Source: CAVQAH01 sp963784195
GTDB lineage: Bacteria > Acidobacteriota > Vicinamibacteria > Vicinamibacterales > 2-12-FULL-66-21
Direction: 5' to 3'
DNA length: 64,000 bases
Assembly (NCBI GenBank): GCA_963784195.1
Contig: CAWARA010000017.1
Location: 32,125-96,124, forward strand
Position 1 is the first letter of the stretch; each line of letters starts with the position of its first letter. Below, piece after piece: positions 38,792 to 46,545 of the stretch. Below the pieces are notes generated by a model. The model was not told the DNA's origin and made no database searches. It saw only the letters and a program-made list of their open reading frames with translations. The translations under genes were made by a program, and so were the position numbers.

Positions 38792-39220
38792 CTATCGGGG
38801 AACTCGCGGCAGCCAGAAGCACGTCCCTTTCGGAACGTCGAAACCGGGCGGTGCGACGCCGACGATCGTCGTAGGACGACCGTCGAGCGTCACGCGCCGG
38901 CCGATGACTGCAGGCGAGGAAAGGAACTGCTCCTGCCAGCAATGATGGCTGAGAACGGTGACGGGCACTTCGGTACACTCGTACTCCGGGCCGATCATGA
39001 GGCGGCCGATCAGCGCTCGAACGTCGGCGCTGCGGAAGAAGTCTGCGGTCACTACCGCACCGGCAACCTGCGTCGGGCTGGCTCCGTCCATCTCGAGCTG
39101 CAGTCGCGTCGCGGAATAGCTGGTCGGCGGAGGTTCGCGAAACGACGGCTGTTTTCCAACGCACGACGTCAACGCCAGGCCGAGCACGAGTACGGCTGAC
39201 CAGGATGCAGGATCCCTCAT
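38792..39220 (-). CDS. Stand-alone MacB-like periplasmic core domain lipoprotein
   Basis: A 142-residue protein with a lipoprotein signal (LVLGLALTSC-V) and a start at 39220 preceded by GGAGGAG. The body matches a piece of the periplasmic core domain of MacB/ADOP permeases: GAVVTADFFRSADVRALIG, VPVTVLSHHCWQEQFLSSPA, VIGRRVTLDGRPTTIVGVAP and PGFDVPKGTCFW. The same order of motifs is present in the large permease at 60836-63552 (SGTFFRLLGI, VVVLGHNYWKRRF, IGRSISIAG, FTVIGVAPPDFF). There are no membrane helices and no ATPase. It is either a remnant that acquired a signal, or a true soluble partner that modulates such exporters. It follows the monooxygenase by 17 bp. Confidence 0.75.
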   Translation of the reverse strand: MRDPASWSAVLVLGLALTSCVGKQPSFREPPPTSYSATRLQLEMDGASPTQVAGAVVTADFFRSADVRALIGRLMIGPEYECTEVPVTVLSHHCWQEQFLSSPAVIGRRVTLDGRPTTIVGVAPPGFDVPKGTCFWLPRVPR

Positions 39221-39237
39221 GGCTCCTCCGCAAACGT

Positions 39238-40386
39238 TCATACCCGAAATCCTATGAGGCGTGCCAGCTGATTGACCTGAAGACGTGGACTGAGACGGCT
39301 GAAGAAAGCATCGCGCAGGCGGACCGCGACTCGCGACTCGAATTGTCCGATCGCGCCGACCTGACGCGATCGGGTCACGAACGCATTCGCGCGCGGAATC
39401 CGCTGCTGCTCGTAGCTACGAAGAGCCGCAGCAATATCGGTCCGTCCGGCCAAAGACTGCGATAACACGACGGCGTCTTCGAGGGCCTGGCAGGCGCCCT
39501 GACCGAGGTTGGGAGTCATCGGATGCGCAGCGTCACCGAGTAACGTGATGCGTCCCGCTCCCCACGACTTGAGCACGGGCCGATCGTAGATGTCGTTGCG
39601 GAGAATGTCGGGCTTGGGCGTGGCTTCGATGAGCGACGGAATCGGGCTGTGCCATCGGCCGAACAGATCGGTAGCCGCGATTTTCTCGTTCGCATTTCGT
39701 CCGCCCTCGGCCGTGTTCTGCGTGGCGAACCAGTAGACGCGATTCATGCTCATCGGCACCATGCCGAACCGTGCACCGTAACCCCACGACTCGCTGGCCC
39801 GCAGTCGGCTCGTATCGAATGGCACGACGGCACGCCAGGCGGTGTACCCCGAGTACCGCGGCGGCTTTGATCCGTGAAGCGCGGCACGCACCACGGAATG
39901 AAGTCCATCGGCACCTATCAGCAGGTCACCACGAACACGCCGCCCGTCAGCGAACTGCGCTTCCACGCCGTCTGAGTCCTGTTGCACGCCCACACAGTGC
40001 GCGCCCAGACTGACGGCGTCGCGGCCCAGCGCCGTCAGGAGGATGGCCTGCAACTCGGCGCGATGCATGATCACGCACACGACGCCGACTCGCTGCCGCA
40101 GGTCCTCGGTGGAGATCTTGACGAGCGTGCGCCCATCCCACGATCGCAGGCCTGCCGCCTCGTAGGCATCGCTCGCGGCCTCGATGGCTTCCCGGACGCC
40201 AATTTTGTCCAGTGCGTGCAGCGCGTTCGCCCACAGCGAAATCCCCGCACCTATTTCGCGCAGCTCGCCGGCCCGTTCGAAGACGGTCACGTCGAGGCCG
40301 GCCCGGCGCAGCGCGATACCGGTCGCCAGGCCGCCAATGCCTGCGCCGATGACAATTGCCTTCACGGAACGCGTCATCCAGGTCAC
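39238..40386 (-). CDS. FAD-dependent monooxygenase (salicylate-hydroxylase-like)
   Basis: A 382-residue class A flavoprotein hydroxylase. FAD motif IVIGAGIGGLATGIALRR at the N-terminus, the DG motif LLIGADGLHSVVR near residue 160 and the second FAD motif GRITLLGDAAHPMTPNLGQG near residue 280 are all intact. It would hydroxylate or epoxidise a small aromatic or isoprenoid compound with NAD(P)H and oxygen. ATG 40377 is an alternative start. The lone MacB-domain lipoprotein follows in the same direction. The divergent gap upstream carries a large inverted repeat (40422-40508). Confidence 0.9.
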   Translation of the reverse strand: MTWMTRSVKAIVIGAGIGGLATGIALRRAGLDVTVFERAGELREIGAGISLWANALHALDKIGVREAIEAASDAYEAAGLRSWDGRTLVKISTEDLRQRVGVVCVIMHRAELQAILLTALGRDAVSLGAHCVGVQQDSDGVEAQFADGRRVRGDLLIGADGLHSVVRAALHGSKPPRYSGYTAWRAVVPFDTSRLRASESWGYGARFGMVPMSMNRVYWFATQNTAEGGRNANEKIAATDLFGRWHSPIPSLIEATPKPDILRNDIYDRPVLKSWGAGRITLLGDAAHPMTPNLGQGACQALEDAVVLSQSLAGRTDIAAALRSYEQQRIPRANAFVTRSRQVGAIGQFESRVAVRLRDAFFSRLSPRLQVNQLARLIGFRV

Positions 40387-40421
40387 GTTAGCACGTCCGC
40401 TTGCGCTACCATTATTGGGTG

Positions 40422-40508
40422 GGGGTCAGATCTTGTTTCTTGCATGACTGTCCATCTCTGGTGACTCACAAAAACAGGACAGTCGCGCAAGAAACAAGAT
40501 CTGACCCC
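40422..40508. repeat. 87-bp inverted repeat with GGGGTCAGATCTTG ends
   Basis: The left arm 40422-40443 (GGGGTCAGATCTTG...) is the exact reverse complement of 40487-40508 (22 bp). After a 2-base mismatch a further 8 bp (GACTGTCC / GGACAGTC) pair, leaving a 23-base loop. Total stem length is about 32 bp. It lies in the divergent gap between the monooxygenase (40386) and a small gene (40530). It holds no gene and resembles a short non-autonomous mobile element or a large regulatory hairpin. Confidence 0.9.
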
Positions 40509-40529
40509 TCTACCTCCCGGAGGCAACCG

Positions 40530-40793
40530 ATGACTATCGATGAAGTGGTGCCTCTCACCAACGGACTGTCAGTGGTGGCCGGCACCCAGACCCTGGTCTG
40601 CGATCGCACACGGATCACACCGGTGAACGACTCGGTAGACGTGTCGTTCTGGATCGCGGGCACCGACTTCGTGCCCCGACTCCGGCTGAAGAAGGACCGC
40701 CTCGCGCGCGCGACGGCCGACGAGGTCGCGCGGATCGTGAGAAGCGTGGCGCGGGTGGCCTTCACCGGCGAGCGGCACGCGGTCGCGCGTTAA
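40530..40793 (+). CDS. Small conserved-looking protein of unknown function
   Basis: An 87-residue protein with a good ribosome site (GGAGG) before the ATG at 40530; upstream in-frame codons belong to the inverted repeat. It is mostly beta in appearance (SVVAGTQTLVCDRTRITPV, DVSFWIAGTDFVPRLRLKKD) with a C-terminal basic helix (TADEVARIVRSVARVAF). No signal peptide or known motif is seen. It is followed by the PQQ-type propeller gene 30 bp on. Confidence 0.6.
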   Translation: MTIDEVVPLTNGLSVVAGTQTLVCDRTRITPVNDSVDVSFWIAGTDFVPRLRLKKDRLARATADEVARIVRSVARVAFTGERHAVAR

Positions 40794-40822
40794 CACCCTC
40801 CCGCGACAGCACGTCCCTCGGA

Positions 40823-42310
40823 ATGGGACAATCAGACACGATGCTTCGACGACTTCTGCGAAAAGCGGCCATCGTGCTCGTGCTCTTCATCGTCGCGGGT
40901 GCGTTGCTCTACAGCTTTGGGTTGCGCGTGGTGCTCGACGGCGGAGGCATTCCGCATCTGCAGTTTGTCGAGTCGGCAAACGCTCAAGCGGAGAAAATCG
41001 AACGTCATCGCGAAGCGCAGCGTGCAGCGCCTGCGGCGGCGCCGACGCCGGGCCCGGCCGCGGCGCCGTCCGCAGAGAGCCCCGGACCGGTTCCGGTGGC
41101 AAGGGCCGCACCGGCCGCGGCCGATCCCGATCCGGTGCTCCACTCGACATACTGGTCGGATTTCCGAGGTCCGTCACGTGACGGGCATTACCGGGAACAG
41201 CCGATTCGCACGTCGTGGCCGTCTGGTGGCCTCCAACCCAAATGGAAGCAACCCTCAGGCGGCGGCTATGCCTCGTTCGTCGTGGCAAACGGACGCGCGT
41301 TCACCATCGAACAGCGTGGCGCCGAGGAGGTCGTTGCGGCGTACGACGTCGCAACAGGCCGTGAGCTGTGGACCAACCGCTGGAAAGCACTTTTCAGCGA
41401 GTCGATGGGCGGTGACGGTCCGCGCGCGACGCCCACCTGGCGAGACGGCCGCGTGTACGCGCTCGGCGGCCAAGGCGAGCTCCGCGCGCTGGACGACGCG
41501 ACCGGGAAGCAAATCTGGCGGACGAACATCCTGGACGACGCGGGTGCCGAGAATCTCATGTGGGGCATGTCTGCGTCGCCGCTCGTGTATCGCGACTCCG
41601 TCATCGTCCTGCCAGGAGGCAACAGCGGCCGCTCGGTCGCCGCCTACGACCGTTTGACCGGCAAGCGGTTGTGGTCCGCGCTCGACGATCGTCAGGGGTA
41701 TTCGTCACCACAGCTCGCGACAATCGGCGGCGTCGAGCAGATCCTGGTATTCAGCGCCAGCCGCCTGATGGGCATTACCCCGGATCGCGGCGAGCTGCTG
41801 TGGGAGTATCCGTGGAAGACGCAGTATGACGTCAATGCGTCGCAGCCTCTGGTGATCGGCGACAACCGCGTCTTTCTGTCGACCGGTTATGGCAGCGGCG
41901 CCGCGGTGATCGAGCTGACGCAGGATGGGGGAAAGTTCAGCGTTCGCGAGGTCTGGCGGAACATCCGGATGAAGAACCAGTTCACCAGCTCGATCCTGCT
42001 CGACGGGTACATCTACGGGCTGGACGAATCAATCCTCGCGTGCGTCGACGCCGAGACCGGTCAACTCAAATGGAAGGGCGGCCGTTATGGCTACGGCCAG
42101 ACCCTGCTCGCGAGCGGCCACCTCATCGTCATCACCGAGCAGGGAGACCTCGTCCTGGTACGGGCCACGCCTGAACGTCACGAGGAGATTGCGAAGTTTC
42201 CAGCGATCGAGGGAAAAACCTGGAATCACCCGGCAATGGCCGGCGGCATCCTCCTGGTCCGCAACGGTGCCGAGATGGCGGCCTTCGATCTCAGGGTGCC
42301 GGCCCGGTAG
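40823..42310 (+). CDS. Membrane-anchored PQQ-type beta-propeller protein
   Basis: A 495-residue protein (ATG 40841 would make 489). An N-terminal membrane helix (AAIVLVLFIVAGALLYSFGL) is followed by an Ala/Pro linker (residues about 60-100). Then comes an eight-blade quinoprotein-like propeller with the recurrent AYDVATGRELW, ALDDATGKQIWRT, AYDRLTGKRLW and CVDAETGQLKWKG motifs. It lacks the catalytic residues of PQQ dehydrogenases, so it is more likely a BamB-like scaffold or a pyrrolo-quinoline-type structural protein at the outer face of the inner membrane. Its 3' end runs into the 8-mer inverted array. Confidence 0.87.
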   Translation: MGQSDTMLRRLLRKAAIVLVLFIVAGALLYSFGLRVVLDGGGIPHLQFVESANAQAEKIERHREAQRAAPAAAPTPGPAAAPSAESPGPVPVARAAPAAADPDPVLHSTYWSDFRGPSRDGHYREQPIRTSWPSGGLQPKWKQPSGGGYASFVVANGRAFTIEQRGAEEVVAAYDVATGRELWTNRWKALFSESMGGDGPRATPTWRDGRVYALGGQGELRALDDATGKQIWRTNILDDAGAENLMWGMSASPLVYRDSVIVLPGGNSGRSVAAYDRLTGKRLWSALDDRQGYSSPQLATIGGVEQILVFSASRLMGITPDRGELLWEYPWKTQYDVNASQPLVIGDNRVFLSTGYGSGAAVIELTQDGGKFSVREVWRNIRMKNQFTSSILLDGYIYGLDESILACVDAETGQLKWKGGRYGYGQTLLASGHLIVITEQGDLVLVRATPERHEEIAKFPAIEGKTWNHPAMAGGILLVRNGAEMAAFDLRVPAR

Positions 42311-42312
42311 TC

Positions 42313-42480
42313 AAGTGCGCGAGTGCGCGAGTGCGTGCAGTGCGCAAGTGCGTAAGTGCTAGAAAACCATGTGCGCGAGTGCACAACTGCACCGACTTGC
42401 GAGATGCCTCGCATCTGCACGTGCGCACCTGCGCACTTTGTTCTTTAAGCACCCGCGCACTTGCGCACTTGCGCACTGCG
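42313..42480. repeat. Inverted period-8 arrays (GAGTGCGC / GCGCACTT) between convergent genes
   Basis: Left side: units AAGTGCGC, GAGTGCGC, GAGTGCGT, then AGTGCGCA, AGTGCGTA (42313-42358). Right side: GCGCACTT, GCGCACTT, GCGCACTG (42455-42478), with further GTGCGCAC pieces in the middle and a small hairpin ATGC-CTC-GCAT at the centre. The whole gap of about 170 bp between the propeller stop (42310) and the DinB stop (42486) is this array. It is positioned to end transcription from both sides. Confidence 0.9.
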
Positions 42481-42485
42481 CATTT

Positions 42486-43103
42486 TTAGCGCTTCGGATA
42501 GTCCGGCGCGGTCTTGACCTCCGCGATCTGCGCCGTGTGCCGCGCGCTGTGGGCGGACGTCAGCAGCACCCACTGGTAGGCGTCGATCTCTTTCATCGCC
42601 GGATGAGGCGCGACCCACGCCCGCAAATCCTCTGGGGTCGTCTTGACGAAATCGATCGTTCCCTGCCGCGCCTTTTCGAACTCCTTGATCAGCGCCTCAC
42701 GCGTGGCGAACCGGTTGGTTGGCTTCAGGACTTCCGGAGCCTGCGCCTTGCCGGAACGATCGGTAATCACAGCAATGATCTTCTCGTCTGGAATCCGTGC
42801 GACCCCATCGGCTGCTTTGGGCCCTTTCAGGATTTTCTCGCTGATCAACTGCACGATGAACCCCTCGCTCACCGTGATGTGCTCCGCCGTTTCAGCGATC
42901 GACCAGCGATCGGGTCCGGCCTTGAAGGTCCACTGTGCTTCGGACAGACCGTTGATCGAATCGAGGAAGTTCTTGCGGGTTTCCTCAAGGTATTTCACGC
43001 CGGCATCCCGGTCCTTCTGCGTGAAGGTCGGGGCCGCAGTCGTCTGCGGGATTGCGAGCGAGACGAGGCAAACGAAGGTACATAGGCGCATAGGGTGGAT
43101 CAT
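42486..43103 (-). CDS. Secreted DinB-family protein
   Basis: A 205-residue four-helix-bundle protein with a signal peptide (RLCTFVCLVSLAIPQTTA). DinB/YfiT features are present: WSIAETAEHITVSEGF (first histidine) and LLTSAHSARHTAQIAEV (HxxxH), giving three histidines for a metal. The helices start with RDAGVKYLEETRKNFLDSI. Family members often act as metal-dependent thiol transferases or are of unknown role; export to the periplasm is unusual for the enzyme type. The ATG is just 8 bp from the end of element A (43112-43428), which occupies its whole upstream region. Confidence 0.85.
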   Translation of the reverse strand: MIHPMRLCTFVCLVSLAIPQTTAAPTFTQKDRDAGVKYLEETRKNFLDSINGLSEAQWTFKAGPDRWSIAETAEHITVSEGFIVQLISEKILKGPKAADGVARIPDEKIIAVITDRSGKAQAPEVLKPTNRFATREALIKEFEKARQGTIDFVKTTPEDLRAWVAPHPAMKEIDAYQWVLLTSAHSARHTAQIAEVKTAPDYPKR

Positions 43104-43111
43104 AGCCTTCC

Positions 43112-43428
43112 GGAGGGGACGGAGGTCACGGAAAAAGCTTCAACTCGGAGACGCGGAGAAACGGAGGCTTAGGGTGGGGCTGGCAAATACTGGATACCAC
43201 ACAGCGCCGATGCCGCCGCAAGGCGGCGTGCGATCGATCGACGCCCCGAGGACACAAGCCGTGGTGAGGCTTAAACGGCTTGTGTCGTCGGGGCGTCGAT
43301 CGATCGCACGGCCCGGCCGACGGCCGGGCCGGCATCGGCTCACCTCGGAGTCGCGCGACCACCACAGCAGCCCTCCGTTTCTCCGTGTCTCCGTTTTTAA
43401 AGCTCGTTCCGTGTCCTCCGTCCCCTCC
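43112..43428. repeat. Element A: 317-bp gene-free element with 57-bp terminal inverted repeats and a cloverleaf core
   Basis: The ends 43112-43167 and 43372-43428 are inverted repeats, about 87 percent identical by eye. They are built from period-8 GGAGACNC/GGAGAAAC units and GGAGGGGACGGAGG blocks, with AAAGCTT in the middle. The core (43206-43339) is closed by GCCGATGCCG / CGGCATCGGC. The element fills the gap between the leftward DinB gene (start 43103) and argG (start 43475). It shares structure and stretches of sequence with element B at 46546. No open frame of note lies inside. Confidence 0.92.
43206..43339. other. Cloverleaf-like core of element A
   Basis: Four stems can be drawn. The closing stem is GCCGATGCCG/CGGCATCGGC. 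The left side hairpin is GCCGCC-GCAA-GGCGGC (43212-43227), with a GNRA loop. The central stem pairs 43228-43262 with 43275-43309 (34 of 35 bp paired) around a 12-base loop and contains GGACACAAGCCGT. The right side hairpin is GGCCCGGCC-GAC-GGCCGGGCC (43310-43330). It could fold as RNA or extrude as a cruciform. Confidence 0.88.
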
Positions 43429-43474
43429 GTCTCAAACCCAGCCCGGATTATGATGTAGGGTCCGGGATACACTC

Positions 43475-44869
43475 ATGGCTAACATCCTTCAGCATCTCCC
43501 TGTCGGCCAGCGGGTCGGCATTGCGTTCTCAGGCGGCCTCGATACGAGTGCGGCCATCCATTGGATGCGCGCCAAAGGCGCTATCCCCTACGCATACACG
43601 GCCAACCTCGGACAGCCCGACGAACCGGACTATGACGAGATCCCGCGGCGCGCCCTGCAGTACGGGGCTGAAAAGGCGCGACTGATCGACTGCCGTCAGC
43701 AGCTCGTCTCGGAAGGTCTGGCGGTCCTGCAGTGCGGGGCGTTCCATATCTCGACCGCCGGCGTTCAGTACTTCAACACGACACCGATCGGTCGCGCCGT
43801 CACCGGCACGATGCTCGTCGGCGCGATGAAGGAAGACGACGTCAACATCTGGGGCGACGGGAGCACGTTCAAGGGAAACGACATCGAGCGGTTCTACCGT
43901 TACGGTCTGCTCGCGAATCCCAGCCTGCGCATTTACAAGCCGTGGCTCGATCAGACGTTCATCGACGAGCTCGGCGGACGGCGGGAAATGTCCGAGTACA
44001 TGCAGCGCGCCGGCTTCGCCTACCGCATGAGCACCGAGAAGGCGTATTCGACAGACTCCAACATCCTCGGCGCGACCCACGAAGCGAAGGACCTCGAGCG
44101 GCTCGACACGGGAATCCGGATCGTCGAACCGATCATGGGCGTCGCTTTTTGGCGCGACGACGTGGCGGTGAAGCGGGAGGAAGTGAGCGTCAGGTTCGAA
44201 GAGGGCCAGCCGGTCGCGCTGAACGGGGTCACCTATCGCGATCACGTGAAGATGCTGCTCGATGCCAACAGCATCGGCGGCCGCCACGGCCTGGGGATGA
44301 GCGATCAGATCGAGAATCGCATCATCGAGGCCAAGAGCCGCGGCATCTACGAAGCGCCGGGCATGGCACTGCTCTTCATCGCCTACGAACGCCTGGTGAC
44401 CGGCATCCACAACGAGGACACCATCGAGCAGTACCGCGACAACGGCCGTCGCCTTGGACGGCTCCTCTATCAGGGACGCTGGTTCGATCCGCAGGCGATG
44501 ATGTTGCGGGAAACCGCGCAGCGCTGGGTCGCGCGGGCCATTACGGGTGAGGTCACGCTCGAGCTGCGCCGCGGCAACGACTATTCGATCCTGGATACGG
44601 TCAGCCCGAACCTGACTTACAAGCCTGAACGGCTGACCATGGAGAAAGGTGAGTCGGTCTTCACGCCGCTCGACCGGATCGGTCAGCTGACGATGAGGAA
44701 CCTGGACATCAGCGACACACGCGACAAGCTGATGACCTACGTGAAAACGGGAGTGCTGGCGCCGTGGAGCGGCACCGCACTCCCGCATCTGGCCGAATCG
44801 ACGGAGACTTCCGAGGTGCCGGGAGACAAAGAAGCGACCGAGTCCCCGGAGCCCGCGAAGAAACGCTAG
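43475..44869 (+). CDS. argG: Argininosuccinate synthase
   Basis: A 464-residue enzyme joining citrulline and aspartate with ATP in arginine synthesis, in the cytoplasm. The N-type ATP-pyrophosphatase loop reads VGIAFSGGLDTSAAIHWM. The length and sequence (TANLGQPDEPDYDEIPRRAL, NIWGDGSTFKGNDIERFYRY, AYSTDSNILGATHEAKDLE) match the longer E. coli-type ArgG rather than the 400-residue form. No other arg gene is near. Its upstream region is element A; a TATGAT at 43449-43454 just past the element could serve as the -10 box. The 3' end overlaps the convergent DinB gene by 4 bp. Confidence 0.96.
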   Translation: MANILQHLPVGQRVGIAFSGGLDTSAAIHWMRAKGAIPYAYTANLGQPDEPDYDEIPRRALQYGAEKARLIDCRQQLVSEGLAVLQCGAFHISTAGVQYFNTTPIGRAVTGTMLVGAMKEDDVNIWGDGSTFKGNDIERFYRYGLLANPSLRIYKPWLDQTFIDELGGRREMSEYMQRAGFAYRMSTEKAYSTDSNILGATHEAKDLERLDTGIRIVEPIMGVAFWRDDVAVKREEVSVRFEEGQPVALNGVTYRDHVKMLLDANSIGGRHGLGMSDQIENRIIEAKSRGIYEAPGMALLFIAYERLVTGIHNEDTIEQYRDNGRRLGRLLYQGRWFDPQAMMLRETAQRWVARAITGEVTLELRRGNDYSILDTVSPNLTYKPERLTMEKGESVFTPLDRIGQLTMRNLDISDTRDKLMTYVKTGVLAPWSGTALPHLAESTETSEVPGDKEATESPEPAKKR

Positions 44870-45381
44870 GCCTTCGCTGCCTCCATCGGGTTCTCGTCCG
44901 CGCTCATCCCGTAGATCGCGGGGACCTTGGAGCCGGCCGCACGCAGGTAGGCGGCTAGCTGACCACGATGGTGAATGGTGTGGTTGTTCATCAAGGTCAG
45001 CCACACGACTGCCGGCGCTGTCGTGCCGAAGAAGTCCACCGGCCTGAGCATCTGCTCTGGCGTCATGCCGCGAAGTTTGGACAGGCGATCGGCGAGCTGC
45101 TTCGCGTACCAGGCGGACACCGCCTTCGGATCGGTCATCTCCGCGGGCGTCTCCGGCTCGCCGGTCCACTCGAACTTGCCGCTGAGAATGCCGTCGGCGA
45201 ACCACATGTCTCCTGTCGCAAGGTGTGTCGCCAGCTCCCAGGCTGTGCGGGACTTCGAGTCCGGTTTGTAGTTCCGGTTCTGGTCAGGAACCGCCGCGAT
45301 GACCTTGCACGTCGCCGCGCTCTCCTGCTCCATCGTCCGCGTGAGTACATCAACCAGCGCACGTGCTTGTTCTGCGTTCAT
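44866..45381 (-). CDS. DinB-family protein (cytoplasmic)
   Basis: A 171-residue four-helix bundle without a signal peptide. Histidine positions fit the DinB metal site: AWELATHLATGDMWF and LMNNHTIHHRGQLAAYLRAA (HxxxH region). A GGAGAT stands just before the ATG at 45381. It may be a metal-dependent thiol (bacillithiol- or mycothiol-like) transferase or a damage-response protein; nothing decides. It is the second DinB protein within 2.3 kb, and the two flank argG. Its stop overlaps the argG stop. Confidence 0.88.
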   Translation of the reverse strand: MNAEQARALVDVLTRTMEQESAATCKVIAAVPDQNRNYKPDSKSRTAWELATHLATGDMWFADGILSGKFEWTGEPETPAEMTDPKAVSAWYAKQLADRLSKLRGMTPEQMLRPVDFFGTTAPAVVWLTLMNNHTIHHRGQLAAYLRAAGSKVPAIYGMSADENPMEAAKA

Positions 45382-45426
45382 ATCTCCTCCGTCTGAAGAA
45401 TGGCGAGTGGAATTTCCTTCTGGTGA

Positions 45427-46533
45427 TCACGAACATTTCCGGGTTTGCCGGCAGCCGGCCTGAACCAGCAGGTCGAGGACCTCGAGGTACTGCGTGTGCG
45501 AAACCGACTTTCCTCCAGCCGGAACCGTCTTGTGAGCCACGACGAGGTCGAGCGCGGGGATCACGGTGATCTGCTGACCGATCGCGCCCAGGCCAGTGTA
45601 CGCGCCGCGATACCCGCCGGTGGCAAACGGCCCGTCCCAGATCCACCAGAGATAGCCGTAGCCGAACGGACCTTTTCGATGGCCCGGCGGGTTCATTTCG
45701 GATACCGGCGTGACGGCGGTCGTGATCTCGCGCACCCAGTCACGAGGGACGAGTTGGCGGCCCGACCAGTTCCCTTGTCGAAGCATGAGGTAGCCGATGC
45801 GAGCCATGTCTCGCGTCGACAAGTTCATGTGGTACGCGAGGTGTATCGACTGGCTGGCGTCGCCCGTCCTCCGATGCGATGCGCGATTGAAATCCTGCAT
45901 GCCTAATGGCTTCGCCAGATCGGATTCGAGCGCATCGTAGATGTCGCGGCCGGTCTCCTTCTCGAAGATGGTGCCGAGCGCGTTGAAATCCCAGTTGCTG
46001 TAGAGGTAATACGTGCCGTGCTTCTGCGACCCGCGGGGCGGCGCGCTGGCGAGGTCGTCGCCAGCATTGGATGCGGCGTGATAGACGCCTGAGCGCGCCG
46101 TCAGCAGGTCTCGAACGGTCGCCTCCTTTTCCTCCGCCGTCAGGCCACCGATATCATCGATGCCAATGTCGGCAAGCGTGCGATCGAGCCGCACCTTGCC
46201 ACTCGCGACGTAATTCCCGTAGAGCATCGCCAGAATGCTCTTGCGAACCGACGCAAGATAGCTCACGACCGCCACATCGCCGTAATCCATCAGCACTCGT
46301 CCGCCGGCGACCGCGACGAATCCACTCGTGGGCAACGTCTGCAGCTTGGCGCGGACGGCATCGAGATCCGCAGCGGTCCACCCGGCCGACTCCGGTTTCT
46401 CGAGACGTTCCCATTCGAGCGCCGGATAAACCGCACGACTCTCGACCGCGGCGGACGGAGCCGCCGGCTGAACCTGCCGCGGCGAGCACGCCGCGACGAG
46501 CGAGAAGACGATCAGGAAGATGAGTCGTTTCAT
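45427..46533 (-). CDS. Class C beta-lactamase-like serine hydrolase, lipoprotein
   Basis: A 368-residue penicillin-binding-protein/esterase-type hydrolase with a lipoprotein signal (LIFLIVFSLVAAC-S). The catalytic SxxK reads ASVRKSILA, and the second motif YxN reads LYSNWDFNALG. The third (K/H)xG region is near ITVIPALDLVVAHKTVP. It may be a D-Ala peptidase or esterase rather than a true beta-lactamase. The ATG at 46533 is preceded by only 12 bp before element B begins, and no clear ribosome site is visible there. The in-frame codons further upstream come from that element. Confidence 0.87.
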   Translation of the reverse strand: MKRLIFLIVFSLVAACSPRQVQPAAPSAAVESRAVYPALEWERLEKPESAGWTAADLDAVRAKLQTLPTSGFVAVAGGRVLMDYGDVAVVSYLASVRKSILAMLYGNYVASGKVRLDRTLADIGIDDIGGLTAEEKEATVRDLLTARSGVYHAASNAGDDLASAPPRGSQKHGTYYLYSNWDFNALGTIFEKETGRDIYDALESDLAKPLGMQDFNRASHRRTGDASQSIHLAYHMNLSTRDMARIGYLMLRQGNWSGRQLVPRDWVREITTAVTPVSEMNPPGHRKGPFGYGYLWWIWDGPFATGGYRGAYTGLGAIGQQITVIPALDLVVAHKTVPAGGKSVSHTQYLEVLDLLVQAGCRQTRKCS

Positions 46534-46545
46534 GGGTCTTGATTT

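Noticed and set aside
43112..43428. Element A as an ordinary intrinsic terminator
   Set aside because: Far too large, lies between divergent starts instead of gene ends, and no U-run follows a stem.
43529..45205. Long leftward open frame across argG
   Set aside because: Fully antisense to argG and the DinB gene, which are certain; no motif seen.
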